Below are positions 26,949 to 36,373 of a DNA stretch of 64,000 bases, piece by piece (the first letter of the stretch is position 1; every line of letters begins with the position of its first letter). A program made the position numbers and the translations under genes. Location: NCBI GenBank assembly GCA_964528535.1, contig CAZGSQ010000005.1, positions 7,646-71,645 of the forward strand, written 5' to 3'. This DNA is from CAINVV01 sp964528535 (lineage in GTDB: Bacteria; Bacteroidota; Bacteroidia; Bacteroidales; Prolixibacteraceae). The notes under the pieces are model-generated. The model was given only the letters and a program-made list of their open reading frames with translations. It was not told the origin of the DNA and made no database searches.

Positions 26949-28273
26949 TGGCCTATCTGTTGTTCATCCGGCTGAAAGGCTTCTTTCTGGGGTTAAAGAA
27001 TCCCTGGAACAGTGTCTTGACTCTTGGGGCTATCCTGACCATCTGGTTCTACGGATGGGGACTTGCCACCATCATCAACAAGGCAATACAAGGCGAAACA
27101 GGTCATGTGACGCCACAAACGGTCATCAATTATGCACTGGCAGCCATCTTAGGTTTTGTGTTGTTCCGAATGATATTTCCGCGCTACAAACCGCAAAAGC
27201 AATACTTACCTAAATTCTACCCACTTTCAAGATTGCAGCACTATTTGATTTCAGTCGTTTCTGATTTGACAAAACCCCTTTTGGTTGGTATTGCCTTTTT
27301 TATGGTCATCTGTTTCTTGTATCTGCAAGATTTAAAATTCACCTTTCTTTTTCTGGGGCTAAGTGCCTTGGTAACGGGGCAGTTGCTTCGCCGTCTGGTC
27401 CAATATGGGATTGATTTCAGGAAAAGATCAGTTGGAAATGTACTGTTCGCACTTTCATGGGTGATTCCACTGGTCTTGATCGTTTATTTTGCGAGCCTCT
27501 CCCCATACATCAGGGTACTGAGTTTTTTCGTTCCGGTCTACCTGTTTGCCATCGGGTACTTGCTGGAACTGACGATCCTTGAAAATAGCAAGAGCCAAAT
27601 AGCCGGAGGCGCCTGGACCGGTAATTTGTACCTAAAACTACTTGTCAACAATCCCAAAGCCAGGTTGATATTAATGGTAGGTATCCTGTTTAAAGTGTTT
27701 CTGCTCTCGGGTGATTATATGATGTTTAACAATAAAGGGAAACACATGTTTGATGGACAATTGGTGTACTGGATATTTGCGTCGCCATTGATCCTCTTTA
27801 CCTATGTTTTTAACAATGTATGGGGTTATTGGAAATCTATCTGGTTGAATTTTGAATTGCGTACCGGTTCGTACAAGGAGATGACGCAATTTGTTGCCAG
27901 ACTGCTCGTTATACCTCTGCTTCTTGATGCGGCGATCACCTTGCCGGTGCTGCTGATGTCGTGGAACCTGGCCCAGTTTGTGGTAATTTTTTACATTGTG
28001 TCCTTGCTGTGTTTGATTTCATGCTCTTTTTTGTGGTCACTTCTTTTCCCAATCAGCATCAGGAATACTTTTCAAATGAGGGGGACCAGTTCCTTTGTAA
28101 GTTCGTTGGTCTCTATGGTTGCGGTAATAAGCCTGTCACTTCTGAAACTGAATTATTGGTTTTACATTCTGATCCCTTTTTATTTATTCCTTTCCTACAT
28201 GGCCTACAAGTTGTCGCTGGAGTTGTACAAAGTGAAGAAATATGTTTTGGTCAATAAGATACTAAAAGACTAA
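26945..28273 (+). CDS. ABC transporter permease (membrane subunit)
   Basis: 442 residues, mostly hydrophobic, with roughly ten predicted membrane helices (for example YALAAILGFVLFRMIF and LIVYFASLSPYIRVLSFF). No soluble domain is recognised. It overlaps the ATP-binding gene by 4 bp and is followed after 6 bp by the beta-propeller gene, so the transporter may belong to the same transcript as the downstream secreted enzymes. The family appears to be one of the poorly described exporter permeases of Bacteroidota. Confidence 0.85.
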   Translation: MMAYLLFIRLKGFFLGLKNPWNSVLTLGAILTIWFYGWGLATIINKAIQGETGHVTPQTVINYALAAILGFVLFRMIFPRYKPQKQYLPKFYPLSRLQHYLISVVSDLTKPLLVGIAFFMVICFLYLQDLKFTFLFLGLSALVTGQLLRRLVQYGIDFRKRSVGNVLFALSWVIPLVLIVYFASLSPYIRVLSFFVPVYLFAIGYLLELTILENSKSQIAGGAWTGNLYLKLLVNNPKARLILMVGILFKVFLLSGDYMMFNNKGKHMFDGQLVYWIFASPLILFTYVFNNVWGYWKSIWLNFELRTGSYKEMTQFVARLLVIPLLLDAAITLPVLLMSWNLAQFVVIFYIVSLLCLISCSFLWSLLFPISIRNTFQMRGTSSFVSSLVSMVAVISLSLLKLNYWFYILIPFYLFLSYMAYKLSLELYKVKKYVLVNKILKD

Positions 28274-28279
28274 AATCCG

Positions 28280-29203
28280 ATGATTAGACTCAGCAAACTC
28301 ATTTGTTTTTTTACAATACTGTTGTTATGCCAATCAGTTGGTGCAAAAATACAGGGATCCAAAATGGTGCGGCACTATTTTGCCTGTACCGATTATTCGC
28401 AAGGGAAAGTTTTTATTATTTCTGACAAAGGAGAAAAGATTTGGGAATACGATGCTCCCAACTGCAATGATTTGTGGGTTTTTCCGAATGGAAATCTTTT
28501 GTTCAATACGGGGAAAGGGGTCAAAGAGGTGACCAGGGAAAAGAAAATTGTCTTCGCATATGAATCGGCAAGTGAAATTTATGCTTGCCAGCGTCTTCGC
28601 AACGGAAATACTTTTGTTGGAGAGTGCAATTCCGGGTTGTTGCTCGAAGTGGCACCTGATGGAAAGGTTGCGAAGAAAATCAGTCTCTTGCCGGAGGGCA
28701 CTGATGGAGGACATTCCTACATGCGCAACGCGCGAAAATTAGACAACGGGAATTACCTGGTCGCTCATTATGGTTTGGACAAAGTTTGCGAATATGATTC
28801 TGTTGGACGAAAGGTTCGTGAAATGCCAATGAACGGCGGACCACATTCGGTGATCCGGTTACCGGGAGGTAATACCCTCGTAGCTTGTTCAGACCACAAC
28901 GGAGCACCGCGCGTGGTGGAAATCGATGAGGATGGCAAAATTGTCTGGGAACTGACCAAAAATGAGTTGCCAGGCATCGAACTTAAATTCATGACCGGTT
29001 TGGAGATACTTCCCAACGGAAATCTTGTTTTGACCAACTGGCTGGGACACAATCAATTTGGCAAGTCATCCCATGCCTTCGAAATAACCAGGAACAAAAA
29101 GGTCGTATGGATGTACAACGATCATTCTATTCTTAAAACCATGTCAAACATTCAGATATTGGATCGGCACGGATACCCTGTTAAAGGAGTTGTATTGCAT
29201 TAA
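28280..29203 (+). CDS. Exported beta-propeller (PQQ/ASST-like repeat) protein
   Basis: 307 residues with a signal peptide (ends VGAKIQG). The mature part is a series of propeller-like blades with repeating GK-V-E-x-D-xxGK and P-NGN motifs (GEKIWEYDAP, LRNGNTFVGECNSG, LDNGNYLVAHYG, LPNGNLVLTNWLG). These are as seen in PQQ-like and arylsulfotransferase-like repeat proteins. No catalytic residues of true ASST enzymes could be assigned. It lies between the ABC permease (6 bp) and GH105 (16 bp). It may bind a carbohydrate or act as a lyase/transferase in glycan use; this is inference. Confidence 0.75.
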   Translation: MIRLSKLICFFTILLLCQSVGAKIQGSKMVRHYFACTDYSQGKVFIISDKGEKIWEYDAPNCNDLWVFPNGNLLFNTGKGVKEVTREKKIVFAYESASEIYACQRLRNGNTFVGECNSGLLLEVAPDGKVAKKISLLPEGTDGGHSYMRNARKLDNGNYLVAHYGLDKVCEYDSVGRKVREMPMNGGPHSVIRLPGGNTLVACSDHNGAPRVVEIDEDGKIVWELTKNELPGIELKFMTGLEILPNGNLVLTNWLGHNQFGKSSHAFEITRNKKVVWMYNDHSILKTMSNIQILDRHGYPVKGVVLH

Positions 29204-29219
29204 ATGATACTTTATTCAA

Positions 29220-30383
29220 ATGAGAAATAAGATTGTAATGTTCGTTTTATTTTTTTCAGCCATTGCAGCTGGGAAGGATGCCCTTTCTCAAAATAGTCCA
29301 GCAAGATGGTCTGTGGTAACAGCTAAAAGCTTTATCAGGCGATTCCCCGATCCCGACAGCATCTGCTGGAGACCACGTACGAACCATTTCAGTTGGCAAG
29401 CCGGATACATCATGTTTGCCATGGAGAAGATGTGGAGAAAATCGGAAGGTGATTCGACCTTCTTCCGGTACATACGGAAATATGTGGATAAGCAAGTGGA
29501 TGAAAAGGGAAATATACCTGATTTTAAGGATGATGCCCTGGATAACTTCCTGCCGGGATATTCCATTTTGTTTATGTACGAACAAACTCACCTCGAAAAG
29601 TATAAAATTGCGGCCACAAAAATACATGATGCGTTTGCCTCCTATCCCAGAACCAGCGACGGACTTTTCTGGCACAATCGCGCTATGAAAAGTCAGGCTT
29701 GGGTGGATGGCGTCTTCATGGGGCAGATTTTTCTTGCGCGATATGCCATCGTGTTGGGTGATAAAGAGGCTGCCTTCGACGAAGTGGTCAAGCAAATGAC
29801 CCTGATTGCCGCCCATTGCCAAAAAGAAAATGGCTTGTTGCTGCATGGCTGGGACGAGAGCAAACAGGCTGGTTGGGCCAACAAATCCACCGGACTGGCA
29901 GCCGAGGTGTGGAGTGAAGGTTTGGGATGGTATGCAGTCCTGATGGCAGATGTGTTTGATTTCCTGCCCAAAGAACATCCCGGTTATGAAAAACTGAAGG
30001 CCATTCATCAGCGCCTTTGCGAAGGACTCAAGCAAACGCAGGATCCAAAAACCGGCATGTGGTGCCAGGTGGTAGATAAATGCAGTGAACCGGGAAACTG
30101 GAACGAAACATCGGGTACGGGTATGTTTATCTACCTGTTGCGAAAATCCATCAACAACGGGACCATCGATGCCACGGTTTACAAACCCATTGTGGACAAA
30201 GCATACAAATCTCTGGTGGTCAAGGCGAAAACCAACGAAAAAGGATTTATCGACCTGTACGATTGCAGCAGCATCGGGATACACAAGGATTACCAGGCTT
30301 ACATCAATTGTCCCAGGGAGATCAGTCCGTTTGCAGCGTTTGGCTCTTTTATTCTGGGTTCCAGTATTATGGAAAATAATTAA
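29220..30383 (+). CDS. GH105/GH88-type unsaturated glucuronyl (rhamnogalacturonyl) hydrolase, secreted
   Basis: 387 residues with an N-terminal signal peptide (ends KDALSQ). The (alpha/alpha)6 barrel shows HFSWQAGYIMFAMEKMW near the start. The family motif AWVDGVFMGQIFLARYA holds the catalytic Asp. LLLHGWDESKQAGWANKSTG and FVEWSEGLGWYAV-like segments follow, then ETSGTGMFIYLLRK. These are the landmarks of YteR/YesR-like enzymes that remove unsaturated uronic acid from pectin or similar oligosaccharides by hydration. It is probably cotranscribed with the propeller protein upstream and GH36 downstream. A 394-codon antisense frame across it is a shadow. Confidence 0.88.
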   Translation: MRNKIVMFVLFFSAIAAGKDALSQNSPARWSVVTAKSFIRRFPDPDSICWRPRTNHFSWQAGYIMFAMEKMWRKSEGDSTFFRYIRKYVDKQVDEKGNIPDFKDDALDNFLPGYSILFMYEQTHLEKYKIAATKIHDAFASYPRTSDGLFWHNRAMKSQAWVDGVFMGQIFLARYAIVLGDKEAAFDEVVKQMTLIAAHCQKENGLLLHGWDESKQAGWANKSTGLAAEVWSEGLGWYAVLMADVFDFLPKEHPGYEKLKAIHQRLCEGLKQTQDPKTGMWCQVVDKCSEPGNWNETSGTGMFIYLLRKSINNGTIDATVYKPIVDKAYKSLVVKAKTNEKGFIDLYDCSSIGIHKDYQAYINCPREISPFAAFGSFILGSSIMENN

Positions 30384-30396
30384 TAATCTGAAGATC

Positions 30397-32550
30397 ATGA
30401 AACGAATCTTGTTCGCTTTTGTATTGTTTTTTAGTATCAATCAGTTGATGGCCCAAATTGATACGATCATTGTCATTCAAACCTCTAAGAATGAACTGGT
30501 TTATGCTGTCGACAAGGACCAAAAAGTGGTCCAGGTTTACCTTGGTGAAAAACTGAAGGACCAGAACGAGATTGCCATCAGCCGCAACGCGCGGCACGAA
30601 ATGTACATCCCATTTGGGACCAGCGATCTCTTCGAATCGGCCATCAGGACTACCCACAACGATGGTAATCCCTCTATCGAGCTTAAATACGTGAAGCATG
30701 AAGTGCATAAACTCGATGATAATCTGACCGAAACTATTATCTACCTGAAAGATATGCAATATCCATTCGAGGTAAAGATGCATTTCAAGGCCTATTTCGG
30801 AGAAGATGTTATCGAGCAATGGACGGAGATCACTCACCACGAAAAAATGGCTGTCACCCTGTTTAATTTTGCATCGAGCATGCTTCATTTTGATGCTACC
30901 CAATACTGGCTGACTCAATTTCATGCAGACTGGGCCAAGGAGATGCGCATGGAGGAGAGCAAACTGACGTCCGGTATCAAGGTCATTGACAGTAAATTGG
31001 GTACACGTGCCGATGTCTACCAGACTCCATTCTTCATGCTGGCTTTGAACAAACAAGCCGACGAAAACACAGGGGAGGTCATCGCCGGAACCCTGGCCTG
31101 GACTGGCAATTTCAAATTCAGCTTCGAATTGGACAACAACAATTCGCTTAGGATCATCTCTGGCATCAATCCTTATGCATCTGAATACAAATTACTTCCT
31201 GGTAAGCTTTTTTCAACACCGGCGTTCGTGTTCACCTACAGCAAGTCGGGCAAAGAAACCACGAGTCAGAACTTGCAGCGTTGGGCCCGAAAATATGCCC
31301 TGCTCGATGGCGACAAGCCCAGGATGACACTGTTGAACAACTGGGAGACTACTTTTTTCGACTTTAACGAGGAGAAACTGAAGGGAATGATCAGCGATAC
31401 CAAGAAATTAGGTGCAGAGCTGTTTCTGCTCGATGATGGTTGGTTTGCCAACAAGTATCCCCGCAACAACGACAAATCCTCGCTGGGCGACTGGGAGCCA
31501 AACAAAACAAAACTTCCCAATGGAATTGGATCGTTGGTTAAAGAGGCAGACAATCAGGGTGTTAAATTTGGAATCTGGATTGAACCCGAAATGGTTAATC
31601 CGAAGAGTGAATTGTATGAGAAGCATCCCGACTGGATCCTCAAGCTTCCGAATCGTCCGGAAAATTATTCACGGAATCAGTTGGTGCTTGACCTGACCAA
31701 TCCAAAGGTTCAGGACTTTGTCTACGGCGTTGTTGACAACCTGATGACAGAAAATCCAGGGATTGCCTACATGAAATGGGATTGCAACCGTCCCATGACC
31801 AGCTCCTATTCGACCTATTTAAAGGACAATCAATCGGCTCTTTACATTGAATATGTGCAGGCATTTTACAGTATCCTGGAAAGGGTCAGGGCGAAATATC
31901 CACATCTGCCAATGATGCTTTGTTCGGGGGGTGGTGGCCGTATCGACTACCGTGGATTGAAATACTTTACCGAATTCTGGGCCAGCGACAACACAGATCC
32001 ATTCGAAAGGGTCTTCATTCAGTGGGGCTATTCCTATTACATGCCCGCCATTGCCACTTGCAACCACATTACCTCCTGGGGCAAGCAGTCGATAAAATTC
32101 AGGACCGATGTGGCCATGATGGGGAAAATGGGGTTCGACATCCAGGTGGCGCATTTGAATGAAAAGGAGTTTAAATTTTGCAGGAATGCGGTAGTCAACT
32201 ACAACAGAATCAGCGAGGTGGTTTGGTACGGGAATCTCTACCGGCTGGTCTCTCCTTACGAAGGAAACAGGGCCGTTTTGATGTACGCCAACGAAGCGAA
32301 ATCAAAAGCAATTCTTTTTAGCTACAACCTCAATACCAGATTCAGGGAGGCTTTTAATCCCGTAAAACTGCGTGGATTGGATGAGACAAAACGTTACAAG
32401 GTAGAAGAGATCAATATTTTTCCCGAAACAAAATCAAAGTTTAAGTCGCAGGGTAAATTCTTCAGCGGTGACTACCTGATGAAGGTAGGATTGAATGTAT
32501 CAGATGGGGAGGCCCTATCCAGTTCGATCTTCGAAATTACGGTGCAATAG
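30397..32550 (+). CDS. GH36 alpha-galactosidase, secreted
   Basis: 717 residues starting at the ATG at 30397, which gives a signal peptide (MKRILFAFVLFFSINQLMAQ). The open frame upstream of this ATG overlaps GH105 and is not coding. An N-terminal beta-supersandwich domain is followed by the catalytic barrel. ELFLLDDGWFANKYPRNNDK starts the barrel. YMKWDCNRPM (around residue 454) carries the nucleophile Asp, and CSGGGGRID ... WASDNTDPFER carries the acid/base Asp. A C-terminal beta domain ends the protein. It releases alpha-linked galactose. The gap to GH105 is 13 bp, so they share a transcript. Confidence 0.93.
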   Translation: MKRILFAFVLFFSINQLMAQIDTIIVIQTSKNELVYAVDKDQKVVQVYLGEKLKDQNEIAISRNARHEMYIPFGTSDLFESAIRTTHNDGNPSIELKYVKHEVHKLDDNLTETIIYLKDMQYPFEVKMHFKAYFGEDVIEQWTEITHHEKMAVTLFNFASSMLHFDATQYWLTQFHADWAKEMRMEESKLTSGIKVIDSKLGTRADVYQTPFFMLALNKQADENTGEVIAGTLAWTGNFKFSFELDNNNSLRIISGINPYASEYKLLPGKLFSTPAFVFTYSKSGKETTSQNLQRWARKYALLDGDKPRMTLLNNWETTFFDFNEEKLKGMISDTKKLGAELFLLDDGWFANKYPRNNDKSSLGDWEPNKTKLPNGIGSLVKEADNQGVKFGIWIEPEMVNPKSELYEKHPDWILKLPNRPENYSRNQLVLDLTNPKVQDFVYGVVDNLMTENPGIAYMKWDCNRPMTSSYSTYLKDNQSALYIEYVQAFYSILERVRAKYPHLPMMLCSGGGGRIDYRGLKYFTEFWASDNTDPFERVFIQWGYSYYMPAIATCNHITSWGKQSIKFRTDVAMMGKMGFDIQVAHLNEKEFKFCRNAVVNYNRISEVVWYGNLYRLVSPYEGNRAVLMYANEAKSKAILFSYNLNTRFREAFNPVKLRGLDETKRYKVEEINIFPETKSKFKSQGKFFSGDYLMKVGLNVSDGEALSSSIFEITVQ

Positions 32551-32636
32551 AGACAGTTTAAAAGCAGGATTTAAAAAGACCCTTGTAACAAATAGATATA
32601 TTTAAAACGCACAATAACAAACTAATACACTTTCGA

Positions 32637-33596
32637 ATGAGACCAATTCAGACAATTTTCTTATTGTTGGTATTTTCACCGGTTGCACAGTCACTTCATG
32701 CGCAGGAAACCCCCTTGCCGAAGCGTCCACCTGTTACGGGAATTGCCCATGCTGCCTTCTATACCAAAGATGTGGAGAATACACGCCAGTTTTTTAAGGG
32801 CTTTCTTGGCTATGCCGAACCATTCTCACTGATGGCAACCAACGGAAAAGACCTGGCGCTCACATTTTTCAAAATCAACGACCGCCAGTTTGTAGAAATC
32901 TTTCCCGAAAAGGCAAAGGGTGGTAACCGGATGTACCATTTTGCCATTGAGACAACCGATGCCGAGGCCATGCGCCGCTATCTGGCTTCCAAAGGTTTAA
33001 AAGTCCCGGAGAAGACACCGAAAGGACGAACCGGAAATCTTAATTATTTTGTAACGGATCCCAATGGGACCATTTGTGAAGTTGTTCAGTATGATCAGAA
33101 TAGCCTGTCGGGGAAAGATATTGGCAAGAACTTGCCCGAAACCAGACTATCTACACGGATGAGTCATGCCGGATTTATGGTGCCTGATCTGGACAAGGCA
33201 CTCGCTTTTTATGGTGATATACTTGGTTTTAAAGAGACTTGGCGGGGTAGCAAGGATGGAAAAAACGTAACCTGGGTCAACATGAAGGTTCCTGAAGGGA
33301 ATGATTACATCGAATTGATGCTCTACGACAAGCAACCTTCAGAAGGGTCCATGGGATCCATGAACCACATTTGTTTAGAGGTCGATGATGTCACGCTATC
33401 TGTTGCTACATTGAAAAACCGAATTTTGCCTGAAGGTTGCAAAACGCCAACTGAAATGAAAACCGGAATTAACATGAAAAGACAGATCAACTGTTTCAAT
33501 ATTGATGGGACCCGTGTTGAGGTCATGGAAGCGAAAACGGTGGATGGAAAACCAACCCCTTCCTCCTCCGCTCCACCCATGAAATTCATTCCCTGA
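32637..33596 (+). CDS. Secreted protein with two VOC (glyoxalase-fold) domains
   Basis: 319 residues with a signal peptide (ends QSLHAQ). Two VOC modules are visible. Residues about 35-165 (GIAHAAFYTKDVENTRQFFK ... TDPNGTICEVVQYDQ) form one. Residues about 178-305 (MSHAGFMVPDLDKALAFYGD ... FNIDGTRVEVMEAK) form the other. Each has the His at the first strand and the Glu at the last strand that usually bind metal. Family members include dioxygenases, glyoxalases and isomerases. The substrate is unknown, and an exported double-VOC protein beside glycosidases could act on aromatic or sugar-derived compounds (inference). Confidence 0.8.
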   Translation: MRPIQTIFLLLVFSPVAQSLHAQETPLPKRPPVTGIAHAAFYTKDVENTRQFFKGFLGYAEPFSLMATNGKDLALTFFKINDRQFVEIFPEKAKGGNRMYHFAIETTDAEAMRRYLASKGLKVPEKTPKGRTGNLNYFVTDPNGTICEVVQYDQNSLSGKDIGKNLPETRLSTRMSHAGFMVPDLDKALAFYGDILGFKETWRGSKDGKNVTWVNMKVPEGNDYIELMLYDKQPSEGSMGSMNHICLEVDDVTLSVATLKNRILPEGCKTPTEMKTGINMKRQINCFNIDGTRVEVMEAKTVDGKPTPSSSAPPMKFIP

Positions 33597-33780
33597 AACC
33601 GGAAGGCAGATTGTCAGTGTTTATTGGGGTCCATTGCCACAACAACCCCATTTTACATTTTGATTGTGCCTTGGGTATCAAAGGTATCAATGAGTTTTAT
33701 ATTTTGGTTGAAATCACCATGATCATCCTGAAACATGTTTTCCTCCACCTCGTAAGATCATTTACCAATTGGTTGAAAAC

Positions 33781-35277
33781 ATGAACGATCCAAAACTCTC
33801 CAAAGACTCCCGCCGAAAATTTATACAAAAATCGGCTTTGTTAGCAGTTGGGACTGCACTAACTCCGGCCTTGTTTGCCGGGGTGAAAACTTCGAATCCA
33901 GCTCCGCTTCTGAAGCGAACCTTGGGCAGGACAGGCTTCCAGGTGACTACGCTGGGCCTTGGCGGACAATCGGCAATACAATGGACCCCCGAAAATACAG
34001 ATCCGGTGGCCATCATTGAAAAGGCTTATCGTTTGGGAATCAATTATTTTGATACTTCCAACGTCTATGGTCCAAGTCAGATGAATTACGGCAAGGCTTT
34101 CAAACGCCTTGGGCTGGCTCCTGAAACCCCAAATTACGATCCTTCGAAACGAAAGTCCATATTTCTGACTTCCAAAACGATGCTCCGTTTCGGCAAAGGG
34201 GGCGATGACAGACCCACGGTGGTGGGCCATTCGAACGGACCAGCCGGATCGAAGGCGTTGGACGATGTGCGACGATCGCTTACACAGATTTTTGGGGATG
34301 GCACCGGCAGTTATCCGGAAACTGCCTATTTGGACATGGTGCTGATACATAACCTCGTAAGGATGGAAGAGGTAGATGCTTTGTACGAAGGTTATGCCAG
34401 TACGAGCGCTGCCGCTCCCACCATAGGTGCCCTCGCAGCCCTCAGGGACGTGCGCGATGGTACCAACCGCACCGGACTAAATCCAAAAAATGAAAAACTG
34501 ATCCGTCATGTAGGCTTTTCCGGACACAACGATACTGCTGTGATGATGGAGATGATCCATCGTGACAGCGAAGAGCTGCTCGATGGCATGCTGGTGGCCA
34601 TCAATGCCAACGACCAGCTCCATTTTAACATGCAGCACAATGTGATCCCGGTGGCTGCAGCTAAAAATATGGGCATCATCGCAATGAAAGTCTTTGCTGA
34701 CGGAGCCATGTACACCAAAAAAGCCGAATGGTCCAACAGTGTTCCCCATGTGGTACTCGATGTCAGCGGCAAGGATTTGCCGGCAGACCAACTGATACGC
34801 TATTCCTTGAGTACACCCGGTATCCATACAGCCATTATCGGGATTGGCAAGATAGATGATGATCCTGAAAAATGCCAGCTTTCCTACAATCTGATGCATG
34901 CACAGGTTGGAGCCGGCGCTGTGAGTGAGCGAGAACGGAGCGCCACCGAGCGGATTGCAGCCAAAGCCAAAGAGGGCAAGACCAACTATTTCCAAAAACC
35001 TTACCAGGAGTTGACTCCACCCCGTGAGGCAAAGGCAGTTGCCACAGACAAGGGGATCCTCATCTCCTGGCATACCGCCTATGCCGGCGATGCCGCCCTC
35101 GATCGTTATGAAATATGGAGGGAGCATGTAAAACTTGCAACCATCCCATTCCAACCACAAACTACCAAAATTCCTTACCAGGTCGCCCTAAAACACCACG
35201 ATGGCACTCCCGGTGCGCTCCTCGTCAAAGTCATTGACAAAAAGGGCAGGGAAGCAGAAACGAAAATTGAAAGTTGA
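33781..35277 (+). CDS. Aldo/keto reductase, Tat-exported
   Basis: 498 residues. The ATG at 33781 is chosen over an upstream TTG (33769) because it opens a twin-arginine leader (SRRKFIQKSALLAVGTALTP). The AKR barrel follows: LKRTLGRTGFQVTTLGLGG, FDTSNVYGPSQ (catalytic Asp and Tyr), LTSKT (Lys), MVLIHNLVRM (His), and GFSGHNDTAVMMEMI. Length is about 170 more than a plain AKR. The last ~90 residues resemble an FN3-like module (PREAKAVATDKGILISWHTA). Export by Tat suggests a cofactor-loaded periplasmic enzyme, like the oxidoreductase at the left end of the window. The gene is followed immediately by heptad repeats. Confidence 0.85.
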   Translation: MNDPKLSKDSRRKFIQKSALLAVGTALTPALFAGVKTSNPAPLLKRTLGRTGFQVTTLGLGGQSAIQWTPENTDPVAIIEKAYRLGINYFDTSNVYGPSQMNYGKAFKRLGLAPETPNYDPSKRKSIFLTSKTMLRFGKGGDDRPTVVGHSNGPAGSKALDDVRRSLTQIFGDGTGSYPETAYLDMVLIHNLVRMEEVDALYEGYASTSAAAPTIGALAALRDVRDGTNRTGLNPKNEKLIRHVGFSGHNDTAVMMEMIHRDSEELLDGMLVAINANDQLHFNMQHNVIPVAAAKNMGIIAMKVFADGAMYTKKAEWSNSVPHVVLDVSGKDLPADQLIRYSLSTPGIHTAIIGIGKIDDDPEKCQLSYNLMHAQVGAGAVSERERSATERIAAKAKEGKTNYFQKPYQELTPPREAKAVATDKGILISWHTAYAGDAALDRYEIWREHVKLATIPFQPQTTKIPYQVALKHHDGTPGALLVKVIDKKGREAETKIES

Positions 35278-35284
35278 ACCAATA

Positions 35285-35368
35285 CCTCATACCCCATACC
35301 TCATATCTCATATCTCATACCTCATATCTCATACCTCATACCTCATATCTCATATCTCATATCTCATA
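35285..35368 (+). repeat. Tandem heptad repeat YCTCATA, 12 units
   Basis: Twelve uninterrupted 7-bp units of CCTCATA or TCTCATA (one CCCCATA). They begin 8 bp after the aldo/keto reductase stop codon and end 9 bp before the next ATG. The open frame through them (YLISHTS pattern) is an artefact of the repeat. Related arrays lie at 44515 and, very short, at 37926. Confidence 0.9.
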
Positions 35369-35377
35369 TCTCTCCCA

Positions 35378-36355
35378 ATGTCTCTCCTCTTTCCCAATTT
35401 TCGCCCCCTCTTTCATCCGGATCAGTTTCAGGGAGAGGGTAAGCGAAAACGGTATTTCGAAGGCTGGTACTTTAAAGTAGTGAATGAATCACAGGAGGAT
35501 GCCTATGCCATTATTCCGGGAATAGCCATGGATGAAATGGGTCAGAAGCAGGCTTTTGTTCAGGTTTTGGATGGGAAGAAGCAAACGGCGATTTACCACA
35601 AATTTGATTTCAAGGATTTTTCTTTTTCCCCCAGCGAATTCAAGATAGCCATTGGAAGGAATACTTTTACTGCCAATCATCTTGAAGTGGACCTGCCGGG
35701 AATGTCGGGCCGGCTTGAATTCTCCGATCTGGTACCCTGGCCAAAACCGTGGTATTCGCCGGGTATCATGGGCCCATTTGCCTTTGTTCCCTTCATGGAA
35801 TGTTACCACGGAATCATCAGCATGGACCATCAGGTCAAGGGCAAACTCACGGTCGATGGAATGACAATCGATTTCGAAGGCGGTCGGGGCTATACCGAGA
35901 AAGACTGGGGCAGGTCCTTTCCAAGCGCCTACGTCTGGATGCAGTCGAACCATTTCTCCCTGCCGGGGATTTCGGTGAAGGCTTCGGTAGCAAGGATTCC
36001 CTGGATCAGAAATTCATTTGTCGGTTTTATTGCCGGTATATGGCTGCATGACAGGTTGATCCGCTTCACAACCTACAATGGCTCAATTCTGAGAAAATTA
36101 CAGATTGATCCGCTCAAAGTGGAGCTTGAACTGGAGAACAAATGGCATCACCTCTCCATCATCGCCCGAAGGGAAACTGCTACCGGTCTTGCGGCTCCTA
36201 TTTTGGGCATGATGGACGGCCGAATCGAAGAGAGCATGACCTCCGGCATGGAAGTGGTGCTGAGAGACCGCAGAACCGGCCTTGTCATTTTAAAGGACAC
36301 CGGATACAACACCGGTTTGGAGGTAGCCGGAGAAATCAGTAAGATTGTGAAATAG
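35378..36355 (+). CDS. Tocopherol-cyclase-like protein (PF14249 type)
   Basis: 325 residues from the ATG at 35378, directly after the heptad array. A longer frame to 35201 only translates the repeat. Landmarks of the family are FHPDQFQGEGKRKRYFEGWY near the start, FVQVLDG, and GGRGYTEKDWGRSFPSAYVW followed by QSNHF. Plant tocopherol cyclases close the chromanol ring; bacterial homologues have no established substrate and probably bind or convert lipid-like molecules with a two-domain beta-barrel fold. No signal peptide is seen. The gene ends 18 bp from the converging DsrE-like gene. Confidence 0.8.
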   Translation: MSLLFPNFRPLFHPDQFQGEGKRKRYFEGWYFKVVNESQEDAYAIIPGIAMDEMGQKQAFVQVLDGKKQTAIYHKFDFKDFSFSPSEFKIAIGRNTFTANHLEVDLPGMSGRLEFSDLVPWPKPWYSPGIMGPFAFVPFMECYHGIISMDHQVKGKLTVDGMTIDFEGGRGYTEKDWGRSFPSAYVWMQSNHFSLPGISVKASVARIPWIRNSFVGFIAGIWLHDRLIRFTTYNGSILRKLQIDPLKVELELENKWHHLSIIARRETATGLAAPILGMMDGRIEESMTSGMEVVLRDRRTGLVILKDTGYNTGLEVAGEISKIVK

Positions 36356-36373
36356 GCCGAAATTTTCGCAGAT

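Noticed and set aside
30085..30396. 104-codon N-terminal extension of GH36
   Set aside because: It overlaps the 3' end of GH105 in another frame. The ATG at 30397 starts a proper signal peptide.
29256..30440. 394-codon minus-strand open frame opposite GH105
   Set aside because: Same reason: shadow of the GH105 coding frame, with no recognisable protein features.
35285..35368. CRISPR-like array
   Set aside because: The units are 7-bp tandem repeats without unique spacers and no cas genes are present.
35201..35377. 59-codon N-terminal extension of the tocopherol-cyclase-like protein
   Set aside because: It overlaps the aldo/keto reductase end and then translates the heptad repeat (YLISH pattern).
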